Shown one piece after another: positions 10,665 to 21,550 of a DNA stretch of 64,000 nucleotides. Source of the stretch: Siphonodentalium dalli (taxonomy: Eukaryota > Mollusca > Scaphopoda > Gadilida > Siphonodentaliidae). The stretch covers positions 226,004,578-226,068,577 of the forward strand of contig CP136062.1 of assembly GCA_032622095.1 (NCBI GenBank), given 5' to 3'. Both the position numbers and the translations under genes were made by a program. The notes under the pieces were generated by a model that had not been told where the DNA came from, made no database searches, and saw only the letters and a program-made list of their open reading frames with translations. How positions within the stretch are numbered: the stretch's first letter is position 1; each line of letters opens with the position of its first letter.

Positions 10665-13450
10665 GAAATGTAAGCAGACACAGATGAAATGGTAATACAA
10701 GTGTAGAAGGATTTCTATTAATTGGTGGGATATATATGCTCAGATACCGGTAATAAGTTCAAAACAGCCTGTGGTCTTGTTGGACTTATTATACATCTAA
10801 ATAATTTCCTAAATTAAGGGAACAACTTGTCTATGAAAATAGTATTTAGTAAAGGAAGGGTTTGAGAAATGTTATGTACTTATTTCAGTGAATTCAATTG
10901 AAATGTAAGTACCCAGACACCTCTCCCCTGGCCTGCAGATTTCAGAATTATGTGTAACATATTTTCCGTTTGCCTGGGTTGGGCTTAAGTAACCCATGGG
11001 TTACCTTAAGAGTTAAACAAACTGTTATAATCACCACAACTGGTATGTTAATATGACCGGCCGTGCCAAACGGCAAAAGGATATCTGACCGGAAGTTGGT
11101 TTCATAAAAGTACTCTGGAAAACCGAAAGCGAGGCTGCTCAGTTTGTGTGGAAGTACTCGTGGGAAACAGACAATTTGCTGGCACTCAAAAACCCAGACC
11201 ACTTGTAAGTACATGGTATTCAATACTAATGGGTAACTCATTAAAGTAATAATTTTGAATATCTCATTTTGGGACTTGATTGTGCAATAATATAGCCTAC
11301 AGGTGAAAATCAGTGATCGCGAGACCTACAGAAAACTTTTCTCAACATGTTTTTTTTAAATAGACCCTGCCAATGTATACTTTTATGACTGAATGCGGGA
11401 GTCCATTTAGTATAGAAAGGATTAAGCTTCTTACAAACATTGAGTTGATCAGAAATACATGATTAATGGGCATTAAACCATCTTCATCAACGTTGGTTGG
11501 CTTACGTCGACGGTCTAATATGCTATCCACCTTACCGACTGAGCAAGTAGCTAGAGGCTGACAAATACAATGAACAATGGACCATTCCATTATAATCTTT
11601 GAAGGTTTTAATCTTAAATATGGTCGTCCACTTCGATGAGAGCTTTTTAATGTCTAATATTTTTGCAGCACACCATCACCTTATATGGAAAGCGATCTCA
11701 CTTTATATGGAAAGCAATAACACCTTAGGTTTTTATAATTTTTCTCAAATGTTATATTATTTGAAAGCTTATTATAGCATTAATATTTGTCCTAATTAAT
11801 AATAATTAATAATAACTAATATTAACAAGAAGTAAAGGTAAATAGGTTATTATGAGACTATATATATGCAGTGTTGTGTTCATGATACTATATAGTTTCT
11901 ACAGTCAATTATAATGAGATAAGATATATTGCTGAAAATATTCCAAGCCTTCTCATAATTAATATATCAATATTTTTTTGGAAATTTGACATGATCTGTT
12001 TGAAGAATTATAGAGAGAACTACCTCATTTGATAAAAAAAGAAAAGAAAGATGATAGAAAAAACAGCTGAAAATATCAGAAAAAACATTTCCTAGAAAAG
12101 TGATTTATTCAGTTGATAATTTAATAAAGCCACATGGCGGTTTGCGCTCCAAAATACACCCAATAATATTCAGTTGATAAATACCTGAATAACTTTTCTA
12201 AGAGCGTTATATGTCCCAGACAGATGTATTGAAGTGATAAAAACTTTGAACACAATGTACGGGCTCCGAACAAAAACTGTGGCACTCGTTCATCTGAATT
12301 CTGGAATCGGAAACGGAATGTCCGGAAATTGTAAAGTGTGATTTCTTAACATGAAACTATTCATATTTCACGCACAACTTTATCTGTTTTAATCATCCAA
12401 ATTACGTACTACCATAAATGTTTTAGAAGAAAGACTGCTCTAGGTTTGCAGTTGCAATTTTTACGCGACCATTGACTAAAATTTTGAACTGGCCCAATTT
12501 AAACGAAACAATCTCAAATTTATAAAAAATTATAAAAAACAAAACACATATTTTCAGTGCTTTATTGATCAATTTGTTCGGGAATCTTCCGCGGAGGTAA
12601 GTTTTGATATACCTCTTACAAAATTACTGCAAAATCATGAATATATTGATATGCTATGGTGCAGTACAAGCAAGTGTGCTCAAGTGTGGTAACCTACCAA
12701 CATAATATATTAAAATGATTGAATTGCGCTCCAAGCTATGTACAGGTGTAATCGGCAATTCAATGCAAGTGTTGAATATATAACTGGGTTAATTAATGCA
12801 TATTCAAAATATATCTGTCAACCCATGCTCTGATATAGAGGATCTCTAACGAGTCACAATTCTATACAAAATTTATTAACTGAGAGCACTAAATTTTAAT
12901 AAAGCCGAGCTTCAATGAGGCTGGACTAAAATCTATTAGAAAAGGTTAATTAATTTTGTATAGAATTGCGATGAATTTGAAAACAATTTTATCACATAAT
13001 CACATTTTAGCAAGGATAAACGATCTTGAAATGGCTGGGGTTAAAACAAATTAATATTGATTTCCTTATCACAACCAAAAAGGAAGTAACAACACCTTCA
13101 AGAAAAAATATAGTTCCATTTTAAATGTGTCCTTTCATGTTGACAAAAATGTTCAACAACCCTTATCACCAATGTTTATCTCAAAGTCAACACTAAATAA
13201 CCCAGCACAAATCGAATATCATAATTATATTCTAATTAACATAATAATAAAGTTCCAGCATTGACATCAACATCATTGTGCTCTTATATCACTGTGCCTG
13301 CCGATTTTACACATGTGGGTGCCGATTTTACACATGTCTTACTAAAAATATATAAGGCTGGATAGGCTAATTATGTGATAAAATTTATTCCCCAACCAAG
13401 GCTTAGCTTCCAATGTCACTTAGCAGTGGATTTCTCTCCTATGAACATAC
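10665..13450. other. Intron, nothing recognised
   Basis: AT-rich DNA between V14 and V13. A 97-codon minus ORF at 10948-11241 has no known domain; 11401-11424 (CCATTTAGTATAGAAAGGAT) is an end of the TTAACCCTTTCTATACTAAA type. Nothing else stands out. Confidence 0.6.
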
Positions 13451-13637
13451 TCAGCAGAAATCGACTCGAATAGCCATGTTTCGGGGAAGTACTTCCGAGT
13501 ATGAATAACGGCCGCAGGTTCGGTTATCATTGGTTGGATATCATTAGCCTTGGGTATCACCTGCATTAAATCATCAAACATTTCCTGAAAACCTCCTCGG
13601 CCTCGTTGTAAATTCTTCCTCCGGGCAACTATCCAAC
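13451..13637 (-). CDS. Variable bait exon V13 (longest, very basic)
   Basis: A 187-nt exon, acceptor ATTTATAG, donor GTATGTTC, phase 1 to 2. The bait part begins WIVARRKNLQRGRGGFQEMF, carrying six Arg/Lys in twelve residues, then DDLMQVIPKANDIQPM and HTRKYFPETWLFESISAE. It is the longest member, has Phe where others have the second Trp of ETW-W, and His-Thr in place of Ser-His/Thr-His-Val. The basic cluster would be an obvious target for trypsin-like proteases. It is isolated by more than 3.8 kb from its neighbours. Confidence 0.87.
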
Positions 13638-15296
13638 CTATAAATAGCGTTTGTAATTGAGCATGCGTGAACGTCTGCAACAGATGCATGGTAATGTAAA
13701 ATGGCAGAATCATTGAATTCTCGAAATGAAATTTTTCAGATTTTTTTTTTTATTATTGATTATCAAAGTTTACAGACAAAATAAAATATTTCTCTTCAGA
13801 AGATTGAGTTTTCAAAATATTTCGCTGGACAGCAGCAACAAATAACTGGGAATAATGAGCACTGAAATGTGTCGTCTCAACTTCTCTTTCCATTTCAAGT
13901 TTCTAGAGCAATACATATTATCACAACAGTGTGTTGATCCATGTCGTAGTATCACCTCGAGTTGAAGTGAGCAGAGTGCCGAATCCAAATGATGCGACGT
14001 CACTGATCAACTCACTACTGTGATAACAGGGTTATTATATTAAGCCCAATTTACAATAATAACTATTTAATTACAGATTTGTTTTCACTTCAGCAGTTTA
14101 ATTTTCTTACCAGATATAACGGGGGTGAGATATAACGGGGGTGGGGGGGGGGGGGGGGGGGTTGAAAACGAACACAGCCTCAGCATACCTAGTTACGTAG
14201 TCTATATTTAACGGATAACTAGTCCCGTCATTGTTAATTCGGCAATTTCAGTAGGAAATCTCACCTAGTTTGATCAGACGATTTGGATTATATTGTAAAA
14301 CAATAGTGGTATTTAGGGAAGAATATTCATATAATAAATATGTATATCACTAACAAGAAAGAATTCTCATTCTTGGAGTGCTCTGAAAGTTTTCGCACAT
14401 ATTTCTGTTCTAAAAATAGCCCTGCTGATTCCTCCTCCAGGCAATATATAAAACCACCCTATAAATAGTTTTACAAACAGACAGTTGACCCCATAGTATA
14501 TAAGCCCAGATTCTCACAGACTACAGGTACAGGAGTCTATACTAACTAGGTCACTAGGCCATACCGTATCCAAATCAATATACACACACAGTACAAACAA
14601 ACAAGAAAAATAAGGTAAGTCACAAATCCCTGTCCACTTCCGGAAAGGGGGGGGGGTGCATGTGGCTTTGCTTTCTGCTGTGGTGGCACACGTCTGAAAC
14701 ACAATAGGCATCAAGAGAATCGACGATGGAGTCACGGAACCCAAAATCAAACTTGACATGTATTTTCATATAAATAAAGTTATCACCCGGAAACCAAAAT
14801 AATCGCCAAATTCTAAGTCGACAAGGACCACAACTCTGGCAAAAATGGGTGGACCGAATCCAAATTCGAAATTTACCTGTATTTTCATCTGGCTAATCCA
14901 CATACAAAATTTGAAAACAGTCAGACAACTAAAACTAAATTTATCAACCGGAAACCTTCTAAGTCAACAAGGACCATAACTCTGGAAAAAAATGGCAGGC
15001 AGAATCCAAACTCGAACTTGACCTGTATTTTGGGCTAGTAAACTCACATACAAATTAAATTCCATTCAGTTCAGACATACTAATTAATGCTATCATCCGG
15101 AAATGAAAAAGCGAACAGATGGACAGGACAGACAGACGGATGGATGGACCAAACACATTCTGTTTTTGTTCAAAACAGGCGTATAAAAACTACTATCGGC
15201 ATATAAGAATATACATACAAATGCTCTTTAACGGCATTATAACAATACCAAAGTTGGTTGTAGAAGAGGGATGCCATCCCGAGCTTTCAAATCCTG
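13638..15296. other. Intron with interspersed repeat
   Basis: Apart from the poly-G tract, 14760-15150 holds three diverged units around AAGTCAACAAGGACCATAAC and CCGGAAAC, a repeat type also seen at 61960-62520. No gene recognised. Confidence 0.55.
14138..14161. repeat. Poly-G tract
   Basis: A run of about 20 G interrupted by one T. Poly-C on the transcribed strand. Confidence 0.95.
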
Positions 15297-15858
15297 CTGA
15301 ATATCACCCCCTATACCTTGATGCTGAATATCACCCCCTATACCTTAATGCTGAATATCACCCCTATACCTTGATGCTGAATATCACCCCCTATACCTTG
15401 ATGCTGAATATCACCCCCAATACCGATAATACCTTGATGCTGAATATCACCCCCTATACCTTGATGCTGAATATCACCCCCTATACCGTGATGCTGAATA
15501 TCACCCCTCTATACCTTGATGCTGAATATCACCCCCTATACCGTGATGCTGAATATCACCCCTCTATACCTTGATGCTGAATATCACCCCCTATACCATG
15601 ATGCTGAATATCACCCCTCTATACCGTGATGCTGAATATCACCCCGCTATACCTTGATGCTGAATATCACCCCATATACCGTGATGCTGAATATCACCCC
15701 CTATACCTTGATGCTGAATATCACCGCCTATACCGTGATGCTGAATATCACCCCCTATACCGTGATGCTGAATATCACCCATCTACACCTTGATGCTGAA
15801 TATCACCCACTATACCGATAATACCGTGATGCTGAATATCACCCCCTATACCTTGATC
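15297..15858. repeat. 27-bp minisatellite, about 20 copies
   Basis: Unit TGCTGAATATCACCCCCTAT + ACCTTGA with T/G and length variants. It yields a 151-codon ORF with DAEYHPLYL repeats that I consider non-coding. Confidence 0.92.
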
Positions 15859-15896
15859 AGATTGAAGTTCCCCAGTTGAAGTTGGTGATGTTCACC

Positions 15897-16405
15897 CATT
15901 AGATAACGAATTTACATCATACCAATCCAGGCACACATTCAAACTGCGTTTACATGCCGATTGCATTAAAAAATATGCTGCAACAATTAAATGCAACAAT
16001 CAAAGATGTCCGGACTGTGTGGTAGCTCGTCAATAAGTGACTTCCGCTATATCGCAATCCACAACCTCACTCAACACATTCCTACTCGACTTTCAAGGAA
16101 CATCCCACTGACAAGAAAGAGACAAACCATCGAGTAACCAATAATCGATTTATCTAGACGTATACCCTCCATGCATATAATCCAGTTAAATGCAACCATT
16201 TTGAGATACATAATTATTTAGCCGTGCATTGTAAAATGAACCCTGACCGCCAATCGTAACATCTTTTCATCTTTAAGGGGGCGGCAGTAAGACAGTCTAG
16301 CCTGACTATGCCACCCCCTCGAATATACAATGTAATATTTGTCAAATGTATCATGTATTAATATGTGTATATTGAAATAAAATATCCTATCCTATCCTAT
16401 CCTTA
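15897..16405 (+). mobile_element. Retroelement-like 3' end with TATCC tail
   Basis: Ends AATAAAATATCCTATCCTAT plus further TATCC units, as expected for a target-primed 3' end. It interrupts a foldback element (GTTCACCCATTAGA before, GTCACTTCGATTATAC after). No RT motif remains. Similar CCTATCCTATCC tails occur near 43130 and 35875. Confidence 0.55.
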
Positions 16406-17020
16406 GTCACTTCGATTATACAATTTATCTTCTGCAAATTAGGGCATATTGAACCTGAACAGAAGGGAAAAAACAACTAAAAACAATGTTAATTTGAGAC
16501 TAAAGATACTTCCCAGAAGATGAGGCTGGTGATACTTATAACCCTTTACCCAACAGAACGGCCCTGTGCCAATGCATTCTCTTATATATGCGAGTCGACC
16601 ATAGGTCGCCTCGCATATATAAGAGAATGCATTGGCTTAACACATTAAAAATTATAAAATTGTTAAAGAACGTAAGAAAAAATGGTAAAAAGTGTTAAAA
16701 AAAGATTTTTTTTAGGCCAATGCATTCTCTTATATATGCGAGGCGACCTATGGTCGACTCGCATATATAAGAGAATGCATTGGCACAGGGCTAACTGTAA
16801 CTATCACAATGTGGTCAATGAGCCTGTTCCAATGATATCCATATTTGTATGGTTCTATTGAGACAGACCGAAGATATTTTAGGCTGTTGAAGCTTTATTT
16901 GGCCGGTTTTGGCCGGTTTGTTGGGTAAAGGGTTAAGCCCGCTGTGCGGGATATAGCGTAACTAAATTCACCCTCTGGGGACCTCATTCTGCAAATGATA
17001 GGCACCTTATTCTCATGCCA
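16406..17020. mobile_element. Foldback element FB, right part, carrying a nested MITE
   Basis: Continuation of the FB segment seen at 15860-15897; the intervening 15897-16405 is a retroelement-like insert. The right hairpin is half eliminated by a TTAA MITE at 16537-16936. It ends CTGCAAATGATAGGCACCTT. Confidence 0.7.
16537..16936. mobile_element. TTAA MITE, family II, full copy
   Basis: Two complete internal palindromes (16568-16638 and 16716-16786), tail region with GATATCCATATTTGTATGGT, right end TTGGGTAAAGGGTTAA. The left TTAA has become TATA. It is nested in a foldback element. Confidence 0.85.
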
Positions 17021-17156
17021 TCACCGCCGGTGCTGGCATAGCCCCACAGTAAATTGCTAATGTCAGACACACTATATCCAGGTTTGTACCATATATATAT
17101 TTAATTTGACTGATGCATCTAGTGAGATCCATTATAATGCATAATATTCAACATAC

Positions 17157-17230
17157 TTGGCTGACAAAGTCACCCCCAAAAAAAATATCCTTATATGGCC
17201 CCCTAGTTCAACAGCAGTATATATAAGAAC
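17157..17230 (-). pseudogene. 3' fragment of a dead variable exon
   Basis: Donor GTATGTTG and the last codons (TTTGTCAGCCAA on the minus strand) match V12, followed upstream by GGCCATATAAGGATATTTT, the SHIRKF part. About 15-20 nt encoding FPETWIW are missing, so the family motif is deleted. No acceptor or bait half is recognisable. Just upstream in transcript terms lie shared intron and the LINE. Confidence 0.65.
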
Positions 17231-17434
17231 CATGTTTTTTTTTAAAGGCCCATTTAATTTTCACCAATTATTTGTTTTTATAGTGCCTTGATATAATAAC
17301 AATCTATGACATAAAATATGATTAAAATACTATAATTCATCACCATTTGGAACGTCTGTGTCTCAGAAGATGCCCATAAAGTAATAGAAACATTTCACCA
17401 ATTTCACTCTCAGAATGCAAAATAATTCAAACTA

Positions 17435-19308
17435 AGATATAGTGTTCTTGGGAAAATGTATGCCAGCATTCTTCTTGTGCGTCTAGACGAATACTTAAAC
17501 GAAATGGAGGTTCCTTCCGAATATCAGTGTGGCTTCAGAAAGAATTACAGGACCACAGACAATTTATTTATTTTAAAATGTTTAATTGAAAAACGTATAA
17601 ATGATGGCAAAAAATTATACACATGCTTTGTGGACTTCAAAAAGGCATTCGACAGTGTCTGGCGAGAAGGATTATTATATAAACTATTAAATCTAGGAAT
17701 TGGGGGAAACATCTATATGTGCTTGAAAGAAATAATAACCAGTTATTCTTCAAGGTTAAAAATCAATGGAAATTCTCTTACTGCACCCATAAACAGCCAA
17801 ATCGGCTTAATGCAAGGAAATAACCTTAGCTCTTTATTATTCAATATTTTCGTAGATGGTCTAGCAGAAGAACTAATGGCCGACGACATGCATGCACCTT
17901 GCATAGATAATTTTAAAGTACCGTGTTTAATGTACGCTGACGATCTCGTATTAACTTCGGAGTCACAAGACGGCTTGCAAAAAATGTTGACTCAACTGAA
18001 CATTTTTTGTACGCGGTGGAAACTAACTGTGAACAAAAATAAGACAAAAATATTGATTTTTAACAAAAGTGGAAAAAAACTAAAACACAATCCTTTTCAA
18101 ATTGGTACTCATACGTTGGAAACGACACAACAATATACATATCTTGGGTTGAAACTAGCGGCGTCTGGCACTTTCTCACATGCATTAAACGATTTAAAGA
18201 TTAGAGCATCGAGAGCTCATTTTTCACTACAAAGAACATGTGACGACTCGGCACCCATTGATGTCACGTGCAAACTTTTTGATTCTTGTGTAAAACCGAT
18301 ATTGACTTATGGATCTGAAATATGGGGTGACTATTCAGAAAGCCGCAAGGAAAATCCCATCGAAAAATTCCACACACAATTTTGTAAACGAATTTTGGGA
18401 TTATTTAGAAACACATCTAATATGGCTGTACTAGCCGAAATGGGTAGATTTCCGATCTATATCAATGTATTAAGGAACATGATAGTCTATTGGCTTCGAG
18501 CTAACACTTTGTGTGATAAACGATTGGTGTATAAATGTTTAAAATTGATTTCTTGTGATGCAGATAATGAGTGGTTACAGTGTATTAAAAATAACTTATA
18601 TAAATATGGATTTGGGTACGTGTGGGAATCACCAAAATCAGTCAACATAGATACTTTTGGGGAGAAATTTCAATCCCGATTAAAAGACCATTTCCGACAA
18701 GCATGGAGGCACCTTGATATAAAAGGTGCATGTGCAGAAAATAGTAAATTAGAATTTATGGGAAAAATCAAAACAGATTTTGAAACAAGGGCTTCTTATT
18801 TAACAACGTTATCTCGAAATGAAAGACGTCCAATATCGAAACTTGTTACCAGCTCGCACAAGCTAGAAATAGAAATAGGCAGACATGTGAAACCTAATCC
18901 AATCCCCGTAGAGGAACGAACTTGCAAACAATGTAGTCATAATATGCCCGCTAAAGATAAACCTATCGAAGATGAGTCTCACTTTTTATTACACTGCCCG
19001 AAGTACCACAATCCTAGGCAAGTCTTTAGCAGTTACGCGAAGAATGTGATATCAAATTACGATGTGTTAGACGAGCGCGAAAAGCTTCAAGAAATATTCA
19101 AATCTAATGATAAACAACTGAGCAGAGCTCTGAGTAAATATTTAATTGAAGCCGAAATATTACGACAATAACACTGTAATCACTCAGCACAAATATTCTA
19201 GTCATATATTTTATTTGCATGTTTATGTATATATTTTTTTGTTTTTTTTCTTTCTTTGCCATATCCTGTATCCGTATAGCGATTGCGCAATAAAGTATCT
19301 ATCTATCT
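17435..19308 (+). mobile_element. 5'-truncated non-LTR retrotransposon (LINE)
   Basis: Contains a long reverse transcriptase ORF, an AATAAAG signal and a 3' tail of TATC repeats (TATCTATCTATC). The boundaries come from comparison with the paralogous intron at 37.7-37.9 kb. Shared sequence (ATTCAAACTAAG) stops near 17435 and resumes at ATTCCCCTT near 19308. About ten bases present in the empty copy (AAAAAGATTT) are missing and I see no target duplication. The 5' end is truncated: endonuclease, ORF1 and the first RT motifs are absent. It is inserted in an intron of the host gene in the antisense direction. Confidence 0.9.
17456..19171 (+). CDS. LINE reverse transcriptase, N-terminally truncated ORF
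   Basis: A 571-codon open frame. Motif A is at residues 57-66 (CFVDFKKAFD, Asp60). The QG-motif region at 120-130 reads QGNNLSSLLFN, where Asp and Pro are usual (QGD-LSPLLF). Motif C is YADD at 160-163. The thumb region continues with TYLGLKL. A C-terminal Cys/His cluster (TCKQCSHN ... EDESHFLLHCPKYHNPR) is typical of several CR1/L2/jockey-like non-LTR elements. No RNase H or endonuclease domain is seen. The frame is intact, so the insertion is fairly young, but the missing N-terminus makes it incapable of autonomous activity. The first Met is internal: codons upstream (VLGK) belong to the same element. Clade assignment is uncertain. Confidence 0.93.
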   Translation: MYASILLVRLDEYLNEMEVPSEYQCGFRKNYRTTDNLFILKCLIEKRINDGKKLYTCFVDFKKAFDSVWREGLLYKLLNLGIGGNIYMCLKEIITSYSSRLKINGNSLTAPINSQIGLMQGNNLSSLLFNIFVDGLAEELMADDMHAPCIDNFKVPCLMYADDLVLTSESQDGLQKMLTQLNIFCTRWKLTVNKNKTKILIFNKSGKKLKHNPFQIGTHTLETTQQYTYLGLKLAASGTFSHALNDLKIRASRAHFSLQRTCDDSAPIDVTCKLFDSCVKPILTYGSEIWGDYSESRKENPIEKFHTQFCKRILGLFRNTSNMAVLAEMGRFPIYINVLRNMIVYWLRANTLCDKRLVYKCLKLISCDADNEWLQCIKNNLYKYGFGYVWESPKSVNIDTFGEKFQSRLKDHFRQAWRHLDIKGACAENSKLEFMGKIKTDFETRASYLTTLSRNERRPISKLVTSSHKLEIEIGRHVKPNPIPVEERTCKQCSHNMPAKDKPIEDESHFLLHCPKYHNPRQVFSSYAKNVISNYDVLDEREKLQEIFKSNDKQLSRALSKYLIEAEILRQ

Positions 19309-19387
19309 ATTCCCCTTCCATTGAAAATAATAAACTTTGAAGTACAGTCCAGAAGAAACTTAAGCATAGAAAAACATGTCAGTACCT

Positions 19388-19470
19388 CAACAAAAACAGC
19401 ATGTTCACAGTTTATTACACACAGCATGTTCACAGTTTATTACACACAGCATGTTCACAGTTTATTACAG
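19388..19470. repeat. 26-bp tandem repeat, 3 copies
   Basis: Units of CAGCATGTTCACAGTTTATT + ACACA. The paralogous site near 37885 has one unit, so expansion happened after duplication. Confidence 0.85.
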
Positions 19471-19605
19471 CAGATAAGTTGATAAAACAATGTTCTGGAG
19501 CTTCCTCTTTCAAAATGGTATCTAATATGGCATGTATTTTATATAATGTGATCTGGGGGTTCATGGTATATAATATGGCATATATTTGATATAATGTGAT
19601 CAGGG

Positions 19606-19675
19606 GGTAGACCTTTAAAACCATCGTTGACACCATTCATGTCTATTTCCTCTTCCACACCTGGTAGTGGTTTGC
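19606..19675 (-). pseudogene. 5' fragment of a dead variable exon
   Basis: On the minus strand an acceptor GGTTAG is followed by an open stretch KPLPGVEEEIDMNGVNDGFK, whose spacing and composition match the bait starts of V11/V12. The FPETW half is absent; the sequence continues into intron shared with 37.9-38.0 kb and 28.4 kb. It is either an exon truncated by deletion or the residue of an unequal exchange. The left limit is approximate. Confidence 0.55.
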
Positions 19676-19898
19676 CTAACCTATATGATAAAGAACACAA
19701 TTTGGCTCAGAAATTTTGCTAAAAATATTTCTTTTGGCAAATGACATATATATACTAAATTTTCAAAAATTTGCATGACACTATGAAGACTTGGAATATG
19801 TACTATATTTAGTTTAATTGATTAATATAGTAATTAAGATCGATATAAAGTGATTAGAAATTAGTTATCTGAAATTAGTTCAACGATATTCAACATAC

Positions 19899-20046
19899 TT
19901 GGCTGACAAAGCCGCCCAGATCCAAGTTTCTGGGAAAAATTTCCTTATATGGCTTACTGGTCCAGTGGAGGAGACCACATTTTTGTTCATATCATCTTTG
20001 CCGCCACCCATGTCCATGTTCATTTCCAACTCTGGTCGCGGTCTAC
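19899..20046 (-). CDS. Variable bait exon V12
   Basis: A 148-nt exon, acceptor GTTTAATAG, donor GTATGTTG, phase 1 to 2. All 48 complete codons are open: RPRPELEMNMDMGGGKDD, MNKNVVSSTG, PVSHIRKFFPETWIWAALSAK in pieces. The bait part is Met-rich and begins with a basic RPRP. The exon lies immediately next to the remnants disturbed by the LINE insertion. Confidence 0.87.
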
Positions 20047-20157
20047 CTATTAAACATAGTCGATAAAATAATTTTTATTTGGCAAAACTGATATTCAGCT
20101 CGGACGTTTTATATTTAAATTTACATGATACTGAGAAGACTTGGAATAATTAGCATT

Positions 20158-20386
20158 TTAAACCCTTTCATGATGGGAGCTGCGCTGGTGCGGCATTAAA
20201 TATCCTGTGCCAGTGCATTAATATTCTCTTATATATGGGAGCATTAGAGAAAACACTGGCTTACAAGGTCAAAATAAATATTGTTAGGCCAATATATTCT
20301 CTTTTAAATGCGAGACTCCCTTTGGGAGACTCACATATATAATAGAATGCACTGGGACAGGATCTTTAATGCTACAGCAGGGTTAA
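20158..20386. mobile_element. TTAA MITE, family III
   Basis: Left end TTAAACCCTTTCATGATGGG, right GGGTTAA. The palindromes are partly decayed. Confidence 0.78.
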
Positions 20387-20463
20387 GTTCAAGTAAGATA
20401 TATATAGCAAATAGCCATGAGTTAAATTATCTGAAGTTATAGTCTGCATGACGTTCAACCTAC

Positions 20464-20608
20464 TTGGCTGACAATTCCGCCCAGATCCAAATTTCTGCGA
20501 AAAATTTCTTATATGACTTACTGATGCAACAGGAGAAAAGACCATAGTTTTGATTACAAAATAATCAGAAACATTTTTTCTCCAATTTGGCCTCCAAAGT
20601 CCAGTATG
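20464..20608 (-). pseudogene. Dead variable exon between V11 and V12
   Basis: Homologous to V12 along its length. One base is missing in the codons for the motif Arg-Lys (AAGAAAT against AAGGAAAT in V12), so FPETW is read out of frame. The position of the V12 acceptor (TTTAATAG) reads TTTAATAA here, so the AG is lost. The right boundary is by homology and approximate. The donor GTAGGTTG is intact. Confidence 0.8.
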
Positions 20609-20870
20609 TTTATTAAACCTAGTTGATAAAGAACACGTTTGGCTCAGAAACATGCAGGGCTCATGTCGCCATTTGCCAAATGCAGAAAAATTATTTTCAT
20701 TTAAAAAAAAAAAAACATACATATTTTTAATTTCATAAATTCTTATTACACTGTGAGAAGACTTGGAATATGTATTAAATTATTTTAATTAATGAATATA
20801 GTAATTAACATCAATATACAGTGATTAGCAATGAGTTATCTGAAATTAATTCGCATGACATTTAACCTAC

Positions 20871-21039
20871 TTGGCTAACAATGCCGCCCAGATCCAAGTT
20901 TCTGGGAAATATTTCCTAATATGGCTAACTGGTGCTACAGTAGAAGATTCCACAATGATATCTTTGAATACACCATTCAATACAACATCGTCGCCAACGT
21001 GTATCTTGGGAACTTGAGGTCTCTCCAAAATAATGTTGC
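20871..21039 (-). CDS. Variable bait exon V11
   Basis: A 169-nt exon, acceptor TGTTCTGTAG, donor GTAGGTTA, phase 1 to 2. I translated all 55 complete codons without a stop: NIILERPQVPKIHVGDDVVL, then a hydrophobic/acidic stretch, then APVSHIRKYFPETWIWAALL. It shares the AAL(S/L)AK ending with V12 and with the frameshifted exon at 20464. Confidence 0.88.
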
Positions 21040-21550
21040 CTACAGAACACAGAGTGATAAGGAATGCGGAAAGTTGATATATTTAAGTAATACCAGAGGT
21101 CAACCCGATTAGCCATTTGAAGATTGGGATCAATTTGATCAAAATGTTGGCTGTAGGGCATGCTGAAGTATTTAGTCATGCAAAGAGAAAAATCCAAGAT
21201 GGCTGCCAACAGCAATATTTTTTATCGAAAATCATTAAAATTCGATGGCTCACATCTAGAGGTGATTCTAAACATGCCTGTAAATTTTCAAAACATTTCT
21301 CTGATGAATTCAGGCTGCAGGGTGTGCCGATGGATTCAAAATTTGAATTCCAAGATTGCTGCTGGTGGCCATCTAAACCGAAGATCCATAAGATTGAATA
21401 CAACATCATCATCAAATATTATCGCGAATTCTCTCCAAAATATGTATACCTTATAAAGAGCATAGGGATGCTTTCGTTTCAAAGGCAAATCTAATATTTA
21501 CACAGCCAGTTATTGCGTATATATACAGTACATCTAAACAGTGTAGTCCA

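Noticed and set aside
10948-11241. 97-codon minus-strand ORF with a hydrophobic middle
   Set aside because: No recognisable family, no splice context in the A2M/TEP frame, and the length is compatible with chance in AT-rich DNA.
15119-15574. 151-codon ORF with DAEYHPLYL repeats
   Set aside because: Translation of the 27-bp minisatellite; frame changes with unit length variants.
20921-21494. Plus-strand ORFs over V11 and its upstream intron (63-125 codons)
   Set aside because: Antisense shadows of V11 and of an 'AAGATGGCTGCC' type interspersed sequence; no domain.
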